A stretch of DNA of 64,000 nt from Streptomyces fagopyri (GTDB lineage: Bacteria; Actinomycetota; Actinomycetes; Streptomycetales; Streptomycetaceae): assembly GCF_009498275.1 (NCBI RefSeq), contig NZ_CP045643.1, positions 2,976,001 to 3,040,000 on the forward strand. Direction: 5' to 3'. Every line of letters starts with the position of its first letter. Position 1 is the stretch's first letter. The translations under genes and the position numbers were made by a program. This document shows positions 15,477 to 26,764 of the stretch, in pieces. The notes under the pieces were generated by a model. It was not told the origin of the DNA. It saw only the letters and a list, made by a program, of their open reading frames with translations, and made no database searches.

Positions 15477-16331
15477 ATGACACCTACGCTCGTGCGGCAA
15501 CACCTGCGGCACGCGGGACCTCGCTCCCGTGTGGACCGGCGGGTACGCGCGCGTGACTGGGCCGAGATCCAGGAGCGGATGCTGGTACCGCTCCACGAGG
15601 CCGTCTACGAGCGACTCGAAGTCGGCGGCGGGACACGGCTGCTCGGCCTCGGCTGCGGTTCCGGGCTGGCCCTGCTGACGGCGGCCTCCCGGGGCGCCGC
15701 GGTGACCGGGGTCGACGATTCCTCACCCGAACGAGTGAGGCTCGCGCGGGAGAGGCTGCTGCCCGGGGAACACGGCGCACCCTCGCGCGGCGACGCCCGC
15801 ATCGTGGGCGGAACGCCCGCCGACCTGGCCGGCGCCGAGGGTCCCGCGTACGACCTGGTGACGGCGTTCGAGCCGGTCGGGGCCGTGGCGGGTGACTCCG
15901 AAGGACTCGCCGAAACGCTGGCGTCGGCCGCCCCGCTCGCCGCGCGGGGGGCGGCCGTGGTGCTGGTGGGATGGGGGCCGCCGGAGCGCTGCGCCACGTC
16001 CGGCGTGCTGCGGAGCGTCGGCGGACTGGCCGAACCGCTGCGCGACGGCGGATGGCGGCCCGCCCGGCGGGACGACCTGGAGGAGATCGCCCAGCGGGCC
16101 GGGCTCGGGCCCGACGGGTCGGGCCGGGTCGCCTGCCCCTTCGGGTACGCGGACGTGGAGAGCGCGGTACGGGGGCTGCTGTCGACCGGGCTGCTGGACG
16201 CGGCGGTGGCCGCGGCGGACGAGGTCCAGGTCGACAAGGAGCTCACGGAGGCGCTCCACCCCCACCGCCGGCGGGACGGGACGGTGTGGATGCCGAACGT
16301 CTTCCGGTACCTGATCGCCCGGACGAGGTAG
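15477..16331 (+). CDS. SAM-dependent methyltransferase, class I
   Basis: A 284-residue protein. The ATG at 15477 starts MTPTLVRQHLRHAGPRSRVD; motif I is RLLGLGCGSGLALLTAASRG and an acidic strand end, VTGVDDSSPERVRLARERLL, follows. The C-terminal half is helical and ends VWMPNVFRYLIARTR. The substrate is unknown; small molecules or a polyketide-like scaffold are possible. It is divergent from proS with about 200 bp between the starts, which likely holds both promoters. The gene is convergent with ftsH, with only 36 bp between the two stops. Confidence 0.75.
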   Translation: MTPTLVRQHLRHAGPRSRVDRRVRARDWAEIQERMLVPLHEAVYERLEVGGGTRLLGLGCGSGLALLTAASRGAAVTGVDDSSPERVRLARERLLPGEHGAPSRGDARIVGGTPADLAGAEGPAYDLVTAFEPVGAVAGDSEGLAETLASAAPLAARGAAVVLVGWGPPERCATSGVLRSVGGLAEPLRDGGWRPARRDDLEEIAQRAGLGPDGSGRVACPFGYADVESAVRGLLSTGLLDAAVAAADEVQVDKELTEALHPHRRRDGTVWMPNVFRYLIARTR

Positions 16332-16367
16332 GCCGGAGGGTCCGGCGGCGCCGCGGAGGGCGAGGGC

Positions 16368-18305
16368 TCAGCCCTCCTCCTTCCGCGTCCGCGTGATGCC
16401 CGCGATCCGGTAGGCGTCCGCCTCCTCCAGCGTCTCGTTGGCGAGCAGTGCCTCCGCCAGGGCGTCCAGCTGGTCGCGGTGGTCGCGGAGGTTCTGGCAG
16501 GCCTCCTCGTAGCACTCGTCGACGATGCGGCGCATCTCGTGGTCGATGGAGTCGAGGGTCGCCGGTGCGGCGGCGAGGCCGTAGGCCTGCTGGGCGTCGC
16601 CCGGGAGGGCGGAGAGCCGGCCGACGCGTTCGGTCATGCCCCAGCGGGCGACCATGCCCCGGACGATGTTGGTGACCTGTTCGAGGTCGTTCTCGGAGCC
16701 GGTGGTGACGACCGCGTAGACGACGTGTTCGGCTGCCATGCCGCCCAGGGCGCCGATGATCCGGCCGCGCAGGTACTCCTCGGTGTACGCGTAGCGGTCG
16801 GCGTCCGGGGTCGAGAGCGTGACGCCGAGCGCGCGCCCGCGCGGGACGATGGTGATCTTGCGGACCGGGTCGGCACCCGGCCTCAGCATGCCGAGCAGGG
16901 CGTGGCCGCTCTCGTGGTACGCCGTGCGGCGGCGCTCCTCGTAGGGCATGACCAGAGGACGTTCGGCGCCCAGCTGCACCTTTTCCAGCGCCTCGGAGAG
17001 GTCCGTCCGCGTCACCCGTTCCTGTTTGCGCTTGACCGCGAGCAGTGCCGCCTCGTTGGCGAGATTGGCCAGATCGGCACCTGTCATGCCCGGGGTCGTC
17101 CGGGCGACCTGGGCCAGGTCCACGTCCGGGGAGAGCGGGATCTCGCGGGTGTGGATCTCCAGGATCGACTCGCGGCCGCCGCGGTCGGGCGGTGAGACGC
17201 TGACGACCCGGTCGAAACGGCCGGGGCGGGTGAGCGCCGGGTCCAGGATGTCGGCGCGGTTGGTCGCGGCGATGACGATGACGCCCTCGGCGCCCGAGAA
17301 GCCGTCCATCTCGGTGAGGATCTGGTTCAGGGTCTGCTCGCGCTCGTCGTGGCCGCCCATCGCCGAGCCTCCGGCGCGGGCCCGTCCGATGGTGTCGATC
17401 TCGTCGATGAAGATGATGGAGGGGGCGACCTTGCGGGCCTCGGCGAAGAGCTCACGGACGCGCGAGGCGCCCACGCCGACGATCATCTCGATGAACTCCG
17501 AGGCCGAGGCCGAGAAGAACGGCACCCCGGCCTCCCCCGCCACCGCCCGCGCGAGCAGGGTCTTTCCGGTGCCGGGAGGGCCCGCGAGGAGTACGCCGCG
17601 GGGCATCTTGGCGCCCATCCTGCGGTAGGCGTCCGGATTCTTGAGGAAGTCCACGACGTCGTTGAGCTCGCCGGCCACCTCGTCGATGCCCGCCACGTCC
17701 GCGAAGGTCGTGCGCTGGGCGCCGGGCTGGAGTTCGACGGGTTTGGGGGGCGCCTTGCGGCCGAGCATTCCCCCGGGGCCGCCCATCCCCGGCCGCAGCC
17801 GGCGCGCGACGAAGAACCACAGCGCCACCAGGACCAGGATCGGGGCCAGCGAGAGCAGCAGGTTGGACAGCAGGCTGCGCTGCTGGACCACTGGTGAGGC
17901 GGTCACCGTGACGCCGCGCTTCTCCAGGTTCTGCCAGAGCTTGTCGTCGGCGAAGGACGGGCGCTGCGTCTTGAACTTGGTGTACTTCCCGCCGCCGTCC
18001 GGCTTGTTCCGGGCGGTTCTCAGCTCGCCCTGGATCGCGTCGCCCTTGGAGTAGATCTTGGTGACGTTGCCCCCGTCGATCTGCTTGCTGAACTCCGTGT
18101 ACGAGATCGTCGGCTCGTTGCCCTCGTTGAAGAAGGAGAGCGCCAGGACGGCGATCACGAACACGATCAGCGCGGCGACCGCCAGGCCTATCCAGCCACC
18201 CGGCATCTTCCGCCGGCCGGAGGGCGGCGGGTTCGGCTCCGGTGGCGTGCCCTCGGTACGCCACGGCTGATCGGGGTCCTTGCGTGGCGGCACAGGGTTG
18301 CTCAT
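16368..18305 (-). CDS. ftsH: ATP-dependent zinc metalloprotease FtsH
   Basis: A 645-residue membrane protease that degrades misfolded or short-lived membrane and soluble proteins. The N-terminal region is Pro-rich, and TM1 is near residues 37-60 ([20 protein letters not shown]). A periplasm-side domain follows, then TM2 near 145-165 ([20 protein letters not shown]). The AAA core has Walker A GPPGTGKT, Walker [12 protein letters not shown] and SRH region RPGRFDR. The zinc site is HESGH with a downstream acidic ligand ([11 protein letters not shown]). Length is typical for Streptomyces. It lies downstream of ffh, from which it is separated by a strong terminator. Confidence 0.96.
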   Translation of the reverse strand: MSNPVPPRKDPDQPWRTEGTPPEPNPPPSGRRKMPGGWIGLAVAALIVFVIAVLALSFFNEGNEPTISYTEFSKQIDGGNVTKIYSKGDAIQGELRTARNKPDGGGKYTKFKTQRPSFADDKLWQNLEKRGVTVTASPVVQQRSLLSNLLLSLAPILVLVALWFFVARRLRPGMGGPGGMLGRKAPPKPVELQPGAQRTTFADVAGIDEVAGELNDVVDFLKNPDAYRRMGAKMPRGVLLAGPPGTGKTLLARAVAGEAGVPFFSASASEFIEMIVGVGASRVRELFAEARKVAPSIIFIDEIDTIGRARAGGSAMGGHDEREQTLNQILTEMDGFSGAEGVIVIAATNRADILDPALTRPGRFDRVVSVSPPDRGGRESILEIHTREIPLSPDVDLAQVARTTPGMTGADLANLANEAALLAVKRKQERVTRTDLSEALEKVQLGAERPLVMPYEERRRTAYHESGHALLGMLRPGADPVRKITIVPRGRALGVTLSTPDADRYAYTEEYLRGRIIGALGGMAAEHVVYAVVTTGSENDLEQVTNIVRGMVARWGMTERVGRLSALPGDAQQAYGLAAAPATLDSIDHEMRRIVDECYEEACQNLRDHRDQLDALAEALLANETLEEADAYRIAGITRTRKEEG

Positions 18306-18361
18306 ATCAGGACGTTACGCCACGTCATGCTCGCCAGCACGTGCAGGAGCCGCGAGAAAAG

Positions 18362-18399
18362 CACCGGGGGCGCCCCTCGGACGAGGGGCGCCCCCGGTG
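18362..18399. terminator. Strong terminator between ffh and ftsH
   Basis: An 18-bp perfect stem (18362-18379 against 18382-18399; arms CACCGGGGGCGCCCCTCG) lies downstream of the leftward ffh gene and upstream of ftsH. There is no U-tract, as often in Streptomyces, where GC stems terminate on their own. Confidence 0.75.
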
Positions 18400-18479
18400 A
18401 CGTACGGGACGGCGGCGGTGTGCGGGGCGAACCGCCCGTCCATGCGCCGGTGCGGTCGGTCCGTCAGTTCACCGGTCGG

Positions 18480-20033
18480 TCAGTCCATGAACTTCTTGAA
18501 CTCGTCCGGCAGCTCGAAGTTCTGGCCCTGCTGGCCGGCGGGCAGTCCGAAGGCGCCGCCCGGCTGGGCTCCGGCCTCGCGGCGCGCCGCCTCCTCTTCC
18601 TCCTGCTGCTTGCGCTTCATCGGGTTGCCGGAGCGCTGCTTGCCCTTGGCCTGCTTGACCTTCTTCTTGGCGCGGCCGGGGCCGCCGCCCATGCCCGGGA
18701 TCCCCGGCATGCCCGGCATGCCGCCGCCCTGGGCCATGCGCGACATCATCTTGCGGGCCTCGAAGAAGCGCTCGACCAGGCCCTTGACCGCGCTGACCTC
18801 GACACCGGAACCCTTGGCGATACGGGCGCGGCGCGAGCCGTTGATGATCGTCGGCTCCTGGCGCTCGGCCGGGGTCATCGACTTGATGATGGCGGCCGTG
18901 CGGTCGACGTCGCGTTCGTCGAGGTTGCTGATCTGGTCCTTGATCTGGCCCATGCCCGGGAGCATGCCGAGCAGCTTGCTGATGCTGCCCATCTTCCTGA
19001 CCTGCTCCATCTGGGACAGGAAGTCGTCCAGGGTGAAGTCCTGGCCCTTCTTGGACGCCAGCTTGGAGGCCATCTTCTCGGCCTCTTCTTGGCTGAACGT
19101 CTTCTCCGCCTGCTCGATCAGGGTGAGCAGGTCACCCATGTCGAGGATGCGGGAGGCCATCCGGTCCGGGTGGAAGGCGTCGAAGTCGTCGAGCTTCTCG
19201 CCGTTCGACGCGAACATGATCGGCTTGCCGGTGACCGAGGCGATGGAGAGCGCGGCACCACCGCGGGCGTCGCCGTCGAGCTTGGAGAGGACCACGCCGT
19301 CGAAGCCGACACCGTCGCGGAAGGCCTCGGCGGTGTTGACCGCGTCCTGGCCGATCATCGCGTCGACGACGAAGAGGATCTCGTCGGGGCTGACCGCGTC
19401 ACGGATGTCCGCGGCCTGCTGCATCAGCTCCTGGTCGATGCCGAGGCGGCCCGCGGTGTCCACGATCACGATGTCGTGGACCTTGGTCCTCGCGAACTCC
19501 ATGGAGTCCTTGGCGACCTTGACCGGGTCACCGACACCGTTGCCCGGCTCGGGCGCGTAGACGGCCACGCCGGCGCGCTCGGCGACGACGCTGAGCTGGT
19601 TCACGGCGTTCGGGCGCTGGAGGTCGGCGGCGACCAGGAGCGGCGAGTGGCCCTGGTCCTTGAGCCACTTGCCGAGCTTTCCGGCGAGCGTGGTCTTACC
19701 GGCACCCTGCAGACCGGCGAGCATGAGCACGGTGGGCGGGTTCTTGGCGAACCGCAGACGGCGGGTCTCGCCGCCGAGGATCGTGACGAGTTCCTCGTTC
19801 ACGATCTTCAGGACCTGCTGGGCCGGGTTCAGCGCCTTGGAGACCTCGGCGCCGAGGGCACGTTCCTTGACGTTCTTGATGAAGGTCCGCACGACCGGCA
19901 GGGCCACGTCGGCCTCGAGGAGCGCGATACGGATCTCGCGTGCGGTGGCGTCGATGTCAGCTTCGGACAGCCGGCCCTTGCCCCGCAGGTTCTTGAACGT
20001 CGCTGAGAGGCGATCGGAGAGAGTATCGAACAC
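18480..20033 (-). CDS. ffh: Signal recognition particle GTPase Ffh
   Basis: A 517-residue GTPase that, with 4.5S RNA, targets nascent membrane and exported proteins to FtsY. MFDTLSDRLSATFKNLRGKG starts the N domain. G1 is LQGAGKTTLAGKL, G3 is DTAGRLG, G4 is TKLDGDARGG. The M domain (after about residue 300) is methionine-rich, with a flexible tail of MPGMPGIPGMGGGPG repeats and a Lys/Arg-rich segment (RAKKKVKQAKGKQRSGNPMK). FtsY, the receptor, is encoded about 7.5 kb away in this window. Confidence 0.97.
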   Translation of the reverse strand: MFDTLSDRLSATFKNLRGKGRLSEADIDATAREIRIALLEADVALPVVRTFIKNVKERALGAEVSKALNPAQQVLKIVNEELVTILGGETRRLRFAKNPPTVLMLAGLQGAGKTTLAGKLGKWLKDQGHSPLLVAADLQRPNAVNQLSVVAERAGVAVYAPEPGNGVGDPVKVAKDSMEFARTKVHDIVIVDTAGRLGIDQELMQQAADIRDAVSPDEILFVVDAMIGQDAVNTAEAFRDGVGFDGVVLSKLDGDARGGAALSIASVTGKPIMFASNGEKLDDFDAFHPDRMASRILDMGDLLTLIEQAEKTFSQEEAEKMASKLASKKGQDFTLDDFLSQMEQVRKMGSISKLLGMLPGMGQIKDQISNLDERDVDRTAAIIKSMTPAERQEPTIINGSRRARIAKGSGVEVSAVKGLVERFFEARKMMSRMAQGGGMPGMPGIPGMGGGPGRAKKKVKQAKGKQRSGNPMKRKQQEEEEAARREAGAQPGGAFGLPAGQQGQNFELPDEFKKFMD

Positions 20034-20150
20034 GGCGCTCGTCTGTCCTCAGGGGTCGGGGGCGATGGGAATCGCCCTCCAGGGTATCCGGCCGGGTGCG
20101 GTGGGGTCTCCACCGCGTTCGTACGAGACCTGGGGCGGCCTCGGTCCCGG

Positions 20151-22730
20151 TCATCCCCGCAGCATCTCCTCCAGCCCACGGGCCACGGAAGCCGCCTCCT
20201 CCCCCGGCAGTGGCGCGCCCTTGGGTCCGGTCACGTAGAAGGCGTCCACGGCGTTGGCGCCGAGCGTGGAGACGTGCATGCTGCGCACCCGTACGCTCGC
20301 CTCCTCCAGGGCGCGGCCGATGCGGTGCAGCAGGCCCGGGGCGTCGTGCGCGCGGACCTCGATGACCGTGGCGTGCCGGGAGGCCGCCGGGGCGACCGTG
20401 ACCCGGGGCGGCGGCGCGATGGTCCCGCGGCGCCGCGGATAGGCGGCGTCGCGCTCGGCGAGCCGGACGGCGATGTCCAGGGAACCGTCCAGGGCGCGGA
20501 CGAGGTCGGCGCGCAGCCGGGCGGCCTGCGGGAGGGAGCCGTATTCGGCGGCGACCCGCCAGTTGAGCAGCAGCACCGAGCCCTGTACGCCGTCGGGCAG
20601 GTCGAGGGCGCGCAGCTCGGCGGTGCGGACGGTCAGGCGGTGCATCGCGAGGACGCCCGCGACCGCGGGCAGCACCCCGGGCTGGTCGGGCACGGCGATC
20701 AGCAGCTCCACGCCGAGGGGTTCCGGATCTCCGGAGGGCTCCTCCTCGGTGGGCGGCTCGGTCTGCGCGCGCAGGGCCAGGACCGGGCCGCCGGTGCGGA
20801 AGGCTTCGATCGCGAGGCGTTCCTGCTCGGCCGTGGGGGCCGCCGCCTCGGGCTCCTCGGGGGCGTCCCCGGCGAGCACGGCGGCGACGCGTTTGACCAG
20901 GTCGGTGACGAGGGAGCCGCGCCAGGAGGACCAGGCGGCCGGTCCGGTGGCCAGCGCGTCCGCCTCGGTGAGCGCGTGCAGCAGTTCGAGGGTGCCCTGT
21001 GAGCCGACGGCCTCGGCGACCGAGCGGACGGTCGCCGGGTCGTCCAGGTCGCGCCGGGTCGCCGTGTCGACGAGCAGCAGATGGTGGCGTACGAGGGTGG
21101 CGAGCACGGCCACGTCCGCGCGGTCGAAGCCGATCCGGGTGGCCACGTCCCGCGCGATGATCTCGCCCGCGACGGAGTGGTCGCCGGGCCAGCCCTTGCC
21201 GATGTCGTGCAGCAGGGCGGCGACGAGGAGGAGGTCGGGACGGCCCACCCGGCGGGTCAGCTCGGAGGCGCGGACGGCCGTCTCGATGAGATGGCGGTCG
21301 ACGGTCCAGATGTGCACGGCGTTGCGCTGCGGCCGGCAGCGCACCCGTTCCCAGTCGGGCAGCAGCCGGGTGATGAGTCCCTCGGCCTCCAGCGCCTCCC
21401 AGACCTCGATGGTCGGGCGCCCGGAGCCGAGCAGCGTGACGAGCTGTTCCCGTGCCTCGGCGGGCCAGGGTGTGGGCAGCGGGCGGGCGACGGCGGCCAT
21501 GCGCCGTACGGCGTGCAGGGACAGCGGGAGTCCCGACTGCGCCGCGGCGGCCGCGGCGCGGAGTGGGAGCACGGGGTCACGTTCGGGGCGCGCGGCGCGG
21601 GCGAGCACCACCTCGCCGTCCATCTCGACGACCCCTTCGGCGAGGGGTGAGCGCTCGGCCGCCGGCTTGGCGCCGCCGCCGAGCATGGCGCGCAGCCGGG
21701 GACGGACGGCGCGTGACTTGAGCACGCGCCCGACCTCGCGCCAGGTGACGTCACTGGCGTACGAGACGACCCGCGCGGCTTCGTAGACCTGGCGCAGGAG
21801 GGTGTCGGCGTCCAGCAGTCCCAGTTCGGCGGCGACCTGGTCCTGCTCCTGGAGCGCGAGCCGGTCGGTGGCGCGTCCGGTGGTCAGGTGCAGCGCGTCG
21901 CGCACGTCGAGCAGGCGTCGGCGGGCGTCGGCGAGGCCCTCACGGGGCGCGTCGGCGAGCCAGGAGGCGGCGACGGCGCGCAGGGCGGTGGCGTCGCGGA
22001 GGCCGCCGCGGGCCTCCTTGAGGTCCGGTTCCAGCAGGTACTGCAGTTCGCCGTGGCGCTCGGCCCGCTCGGCGCAGAGCTCCTGGAGTTCGGGGAGGCG
22101 CTTGGGTGCCTGGTTGCGCCAGTCGGCGAGGACGGCCGTCCGCAGTCCGGTGGTGAGGCCGAGGTCGCCGGCGATGTGGCGCGCGTCGAGCAGCCCCAGC
22201 TGCACCTTGAGGTCGTCGCCGGCCGTCTTGCGGGCCTCGCCGGGCGTACGGACCGAGTGGTCGAGGGCGAGACCGAGGTCCCAGACGGGGTACCAGATGC
22301 GGTCGGCGAGGGCGGCGACCGCACCGGAGTCGCTGCCGTCGTGCAGGAGCAGCAGATCGAGGTCGCTGCGCGGGGAGAGCTCACCGCGGCCGTAGCCGCC
22401 GACGGCGACCAGCGAGACCCCGCGCAGGCCCTCCCGTCGCCCGCCACCACCCTTCTGGGTGAGCCGCGCCGCGGGCTCGCCGTCCTGGCCGTCCCTGCCG
22501 CCCCCGGCGCCCTCCTTGCCGTTCTTGACGTCCTTGCCGTTCTTGACGTCCTTACCGCTCTGGGTGCCCGCGCCGAAGAGGCCGGTCAGCCACTCGTCCG
22601 TCAGTTCGGCGAGGGCGGTACGGCGCGGCGGCCCGGACCGCGCCCCCTCCTGGAGGAGGCGCAGCCGGGCCGCCGCGTAGCCGCTGGGTCCCGAGTCCTC
22701 TGCATCCGTACGCATGTCCGTACTCGTCAC
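20151..22730 (-). CDS. glnD: PII uridylyl/adenylyltransferase GlnD
   Basis: An 859-residue bifunctional sensor of nitrogen status that modifies and demodifies the PII protein. In Streptomyces the reported product is adenylylated GlnK at Tyr51. The GTG at 22730 follows AGGAG. The nucleotidyltransferase motif is GYGRGELSPRSDLDLLLLHD (about residues 113-132). The HD domain carries LLHDIGKGWPGDHSV, and two ACT domains occupy the C-terminus (VPDQPGVLPAVAGVLAMHRL and AHDAPGLLHRIGRALEEASV). A 18-bp tandem repeat near the N-terminus encodes GKDVKN twice. It is the third gene of the amtB-glnK-glnD operon, 27 bp after glnK. Confidence 0.96.
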   Translation of the reverse strand: MTSTDMRTDAEDSGPSGYAAARLRLLQEGARSGPPRRTALAELTDEWLTGLFGAGTQSGKDVKNGKDVKNGKEGAGGGRDGQDGEPAARLTQKGGGGRREGLRGVSLVAVGGYGRGELSPRSDLDLLLLHDGSDSGAVAALADRIWYPVWDLGLALDHSVRTPGEARKTAGDDLKVQLGLLDARHIAGDLGLTTGLRTAVLADWRNQAPKRLPELQELCAERAERHGELQYLLEPDLKEARGGLRDATALRAVAASWLADAPREGLADARRRLLDVRDALHLTTGRATDRLALQEQDQVAAELGLLDADTLLRQVYEAARVVSYASDVTWREVGRVLKSRAVRPRLRAMLGGGAKPAAERSPLAEGVVEMDGEVVLARAARPERDPVLPLRAAAAAAQSGLPLSLHAVRRMAAVARPLPTPWPAEAREQLVTLLGSGRPTIEVWEALEAEGLITRLLPDWERVRCRPQRNAVHIWTVDRHLIETAVRASELTRRVGRPDLLLVAALLHDIGKGWPGDHSVAGEIIARDVATRIGFDRADVAVLATLVRHHLLLVDTATRRDLDDPATVRSVAEAVGSQGTLELLHALTEADALATGPAAWSSWRGSLVTDLVKRVAAVLAGDAPEEPEAAAPTAEQERLAIEAFRTGGPVLALRAQTEPPTEEEPSGDPEPLGVELLIAVPDQPGVLPAVAGVLAMHRLTVRTAELRALDLPDGVQGSVLLLNWRVAAEYGSLPQAARLRADLVRALDGSLDIAVRLAERDAAYPRRRGTIAPPPRVTVAPAASRHATVIEVRAHDAPGLLHRIGRALEEASVRVRSMHVSTLGANAVDAFYVTGPKGAPLPGEEAASVARGLEEMLRG
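22515..22550. repeat. 18-bp tandem repeat inside glnD
   Basis: CTTGCCGTTCTTGACGTC occurs twice in perfect tandem (22515-22532, 22533-22550) and a partial third copy follows. It encodes repeated GKDVKN in the poorly conserved linker before the nucleotidyltransferase motif and is in frame, so copy-number change would not break the gene. Confidence 0.8.
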
Positions 22731-22757
22731 CCAGCGACTCCTGTTCTGTTCTTCCGC

Positions 22758-24497
<1,740 letters not shown>

Positions 24498-24525
24498 TTA
24501 TGCGCCATGAGATTGACGCAGCGCG

Positions 24526-24563
24526 GTTTCCGTCGACGCCCCTCGATGTTTCGCCGCAGTGAC
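24526..24563 (-). promoter_or_regulatory. GlnR-type operator upstream of amtB
   Basis: On the minus strand GTCAC-n6-GAAAC (24563-24548) is followed after 6 bp by GGGCG-n6-GAAAC (24541-24526). The two GAAAC blocks are exactly 22 bp apart, matching the known GlnR layout gTnAc-n6-GaAAc-n6-gTnAc-n6-GaAAc with one degenerate half. It lies about 95-135 bp before the amtB start, the expected place for activation. Confidence 0.65.
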
Positions 24564-24766
24564 GAAGGCGTCTCGTGTGTTACGCGTGCATGAACTGCCC
24601 GATACCGGGCGCAGCGATCGTTATTGTTGCGCAACCTTCCCCGGATACGAAGAAACCGGCCACGGTCGGTCGTCCGATGACCTGGCATGGGGGAGCCGAG
24701 TCGGGCAGTTCGGGACGGCCGGCCGTGGCCGGGGTACTGGGGTCGGACCGCATGCGCGGCCTGGGG

Positions 24767-26242
24767 TCAGACCGCTTCGGCGGTCTCCGGCAGGTCCACG
24801 GCGAGCTGCTCGGCGAGGTCCACGACCTCCGCGAGTTCACCGAAGTCGCGGACGGCCGTGTCGACCGTCTTTCGGATACGAGTGTTCACGCGCTCCGAGC
24901 GCACTTTCCTGGCGACCGCCATCGCGTCCTTGGCCAATACCGCACTCTGCTCGGGCTCGCGCCGCAGCAGGTGCACGGTGGCCATGCCGATGAGGTTGAG
25001 TGCGTACGAACGCTGGTGTTCGGTGTCCTTGGCGAAGAGGTCGACGGCCTTCTGCATCAGGGGCTCGGAGAGCGAGGCGTAGGTGGGACTGCGGCCCGCG
25101 ACATAGGCGAGGTCGCGGAAGGAGTGCGAGTTCTCGCCGTGCAGCTCGGCCTGGGAGAAGAAGCGGATCCAGTCGGGATCGGGGTCGTCCCAGTCGTGGA
25201 CGTCCTCGAAGCTGTCCTCGGCCATCCGGACGGCCCGCTTGCACTTTCCCGGCTGTCCCATGTTGGCGTAGGCGCGGGCCTCCATCGCATACAGCATGGA
25301 CTGGGTGCGCGGGCTCGCGCAGTCCCGGCTCCCGTACTGCGCGAGGTGGATCAGCTCCAGCGCGTCGTCGGGCCGCCCGAGGTGGATCATCTGGCGGCTC
25401 ATGCTGGAGAGGATGTACGAGCCCAGCGGCTTGTCGCCGGCCTCCTTGGAGGCGTGCAGGGCGAGCACGAAGTACTTCTGCGCGGTGGGCTGGAGACCCA
25501 CGTCGTAGCTCATCCAGCCCGCCAGCTCGGCCAGTTCGGCGGCGACCTTGAACAGACGCCGGCTGGTCGCCGCGGGCTGGGGCTCCTGGAGCAGGTCGGT
25601 CACCTCGTGCAGCTGCCCGACGACCGCCTTGCGCCGCAGGCCGCCACCACACTGGGCGTCCCACTGGCGGAACATCACGGTGGTGGACTCCAGGAGATCC
25701 AGCTCCGGCGCGGAGAGCCGGCCGGCACGGCGGGCGGCGGCCGGGTGCTCGGGCTCCTCCGGGGGCGGCGTCGGGGTGGGCACCAGCCAGCGCTGCATCG
25801 GTTCGATCAGGGACGGTCCGGCGGACAGGGCCAGCGAGCTGCCGAGGAAGCCGCGCCGCGCGAGCATCAGGTCGCTGCGCGAGTACTCGCTGATCAGGGC
25901 CACGGTCTGGGGGCCGGTCCAGGGCAGGTCGACACCCGACACGGAAGGTGACTGGTGGGCGGCGCGCAGGCCGAGGTCCTCGACGGCGACGACACAGCCG
26001 AACCGTTCGGAGAACAGCTCGGACAGGATCCGCGGGATCGGCTCGCGCGGGTTCTCGCCGTCCAGCCAGCGGCGCACCCGTGAGGTGTCCGTGGAGATGT
26101 GACTGGCCCCCAGTTGACGGGCCCTGCGGTTCACTTGGCGCGCCAGCTCGCCCTTCGACCAGCCACTGCGCACGAACCACGAGCCCAAGAGCTCATTCGG
26201 GCGCTTGTCAGCGTTCACACCGCTTCCGCCGTTGCCGCCCAC
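24767..26242 (-). CDS. nsdA: NsdA-like TPR regulator of differentiation
   Basis: A 491-residue cytosolic regulator. The N-terminal region (RPNELLGSWFVRSGWSKGEL, then ARQVNRRA...DTSRVRRWLDGENP) resembles an XRE-like fold. The C-terminal two-thirds are TPR-like helical pairs (SRRLFKVAAELAELAGWMSY; SSMSRQMIHLGRPDDALELI). It matches NsdA, whose loss raises antibiotic production and sporulation in S. coelicolor. Its place beside amtB agrees with the S. coelicolor order as I recall it. The GTG at 26242 follows a GGGG-rich stretch. How NsdA works is unknown; the HTH-like part suggests DNA or partner binding. Confidence 0.85.
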   Translation of the reverse strand: MGGNGGSGVNADKRPNELLGSWFVRSGWSKGELARQVNRRARQLGASHISTDTSRVRRWLDGENPREPIPRILSELFSERFGCVVAVEDLGLRAAHQSPSVSGVDLPWTGPQTVALISEYSRSDLMLARRGFLGSSLALSAGPSLIEPMQRWLVPTPTPPPEEPEHPAAARRAGRLSAPELDLLESTTVMFRQWDAQCGGGLRRKAVVGQLHEVTDLLQEPQPAATSRRLFKVAAELAELAGWMSYDVGLQPTAQKYFVLALHASKEAGDKPLGSYILSSMSRQMIHLGRPDDALELIHLAQYGSRDCASPRTQSMLYAMEARAYANMGQPGKCKRAVRMAEDSFEDVHDWDDPDPDWIRFFSQAELHGENSHSFRDLAYVAGRSPTYASLSEPLMQKAVDLFAKDTEHQRSYALNLIGMATVHLLRREPEQSAVLAKDAMAVARKVRSERVNTRIRKTVDTAVRDFGELAEVVDLAEQLAVDLPETAEAV

Positions 26243-26764
26243 TGGAACGCCCCCATCCCTGAGACCACTTGTACGCTGCGTGCGCCAAGCCCTATCAGAA
26301 TGCCGGTAAATACGGCCGCTCGTCCGGTGGTTCTCACCCTTCGAACGGGAAGCCGAGTTGCCTCCGGCATACCCACGAGTGCATTCGTCCCCAGGACTCG
26401 TGTACTCAAAGTAATCCTACGATCACCCGTCCAGCCATGGCGATCCGTGAAACGCCACCTTTCGCCACCCCTTCGAATGAACTCCAGATCGCCAGTACGC
26501 GATTCACTTGACATAGGACAGCCAGAAGTGGGCGTAGCGATGCGTGCGGGGGCGCGCACGGCGAAACGCACCCCATCGGAGCGCGCCCGCGCCCCCCGCG
26601 CACCGGCGGAGCCGCACGGCGTCCAGGGTAGGGGCACGGACGCAGACAGAGACGCACGAACAGACACGAACACGGGCATGGGCGCGGACCCAGGCGCGGG
26701 CACGGTGAGTAACGGTTCGCATCCGGGTCGTAACCGAGGGTGCGTCGGACCCGTTGGAGGGGGC
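26243..26764. other. 522-bp divergent intergenic region (nsdA / primase-like gene)
   Basis: No convincing gene is present; the open frames here are short, lack good ribosome-binding sites and read through low-complexity sequence. It is less GC-rich at 26270-26520, in keeping with divergent promoters for nsdA and the primase-polymerase-like gene. The stretch 26640-26700 is a purine/C-rich low-complexity tract. I could not define a promoter with confidence. Confidence 0.5.

Noticed and set aside
18327..20006. Long plus-strand frame opposite ffh
   Set aside because: It is antisense to a complete, conserved ffh gene and shows only Leu/Asp/Gly-rich shadow composition.
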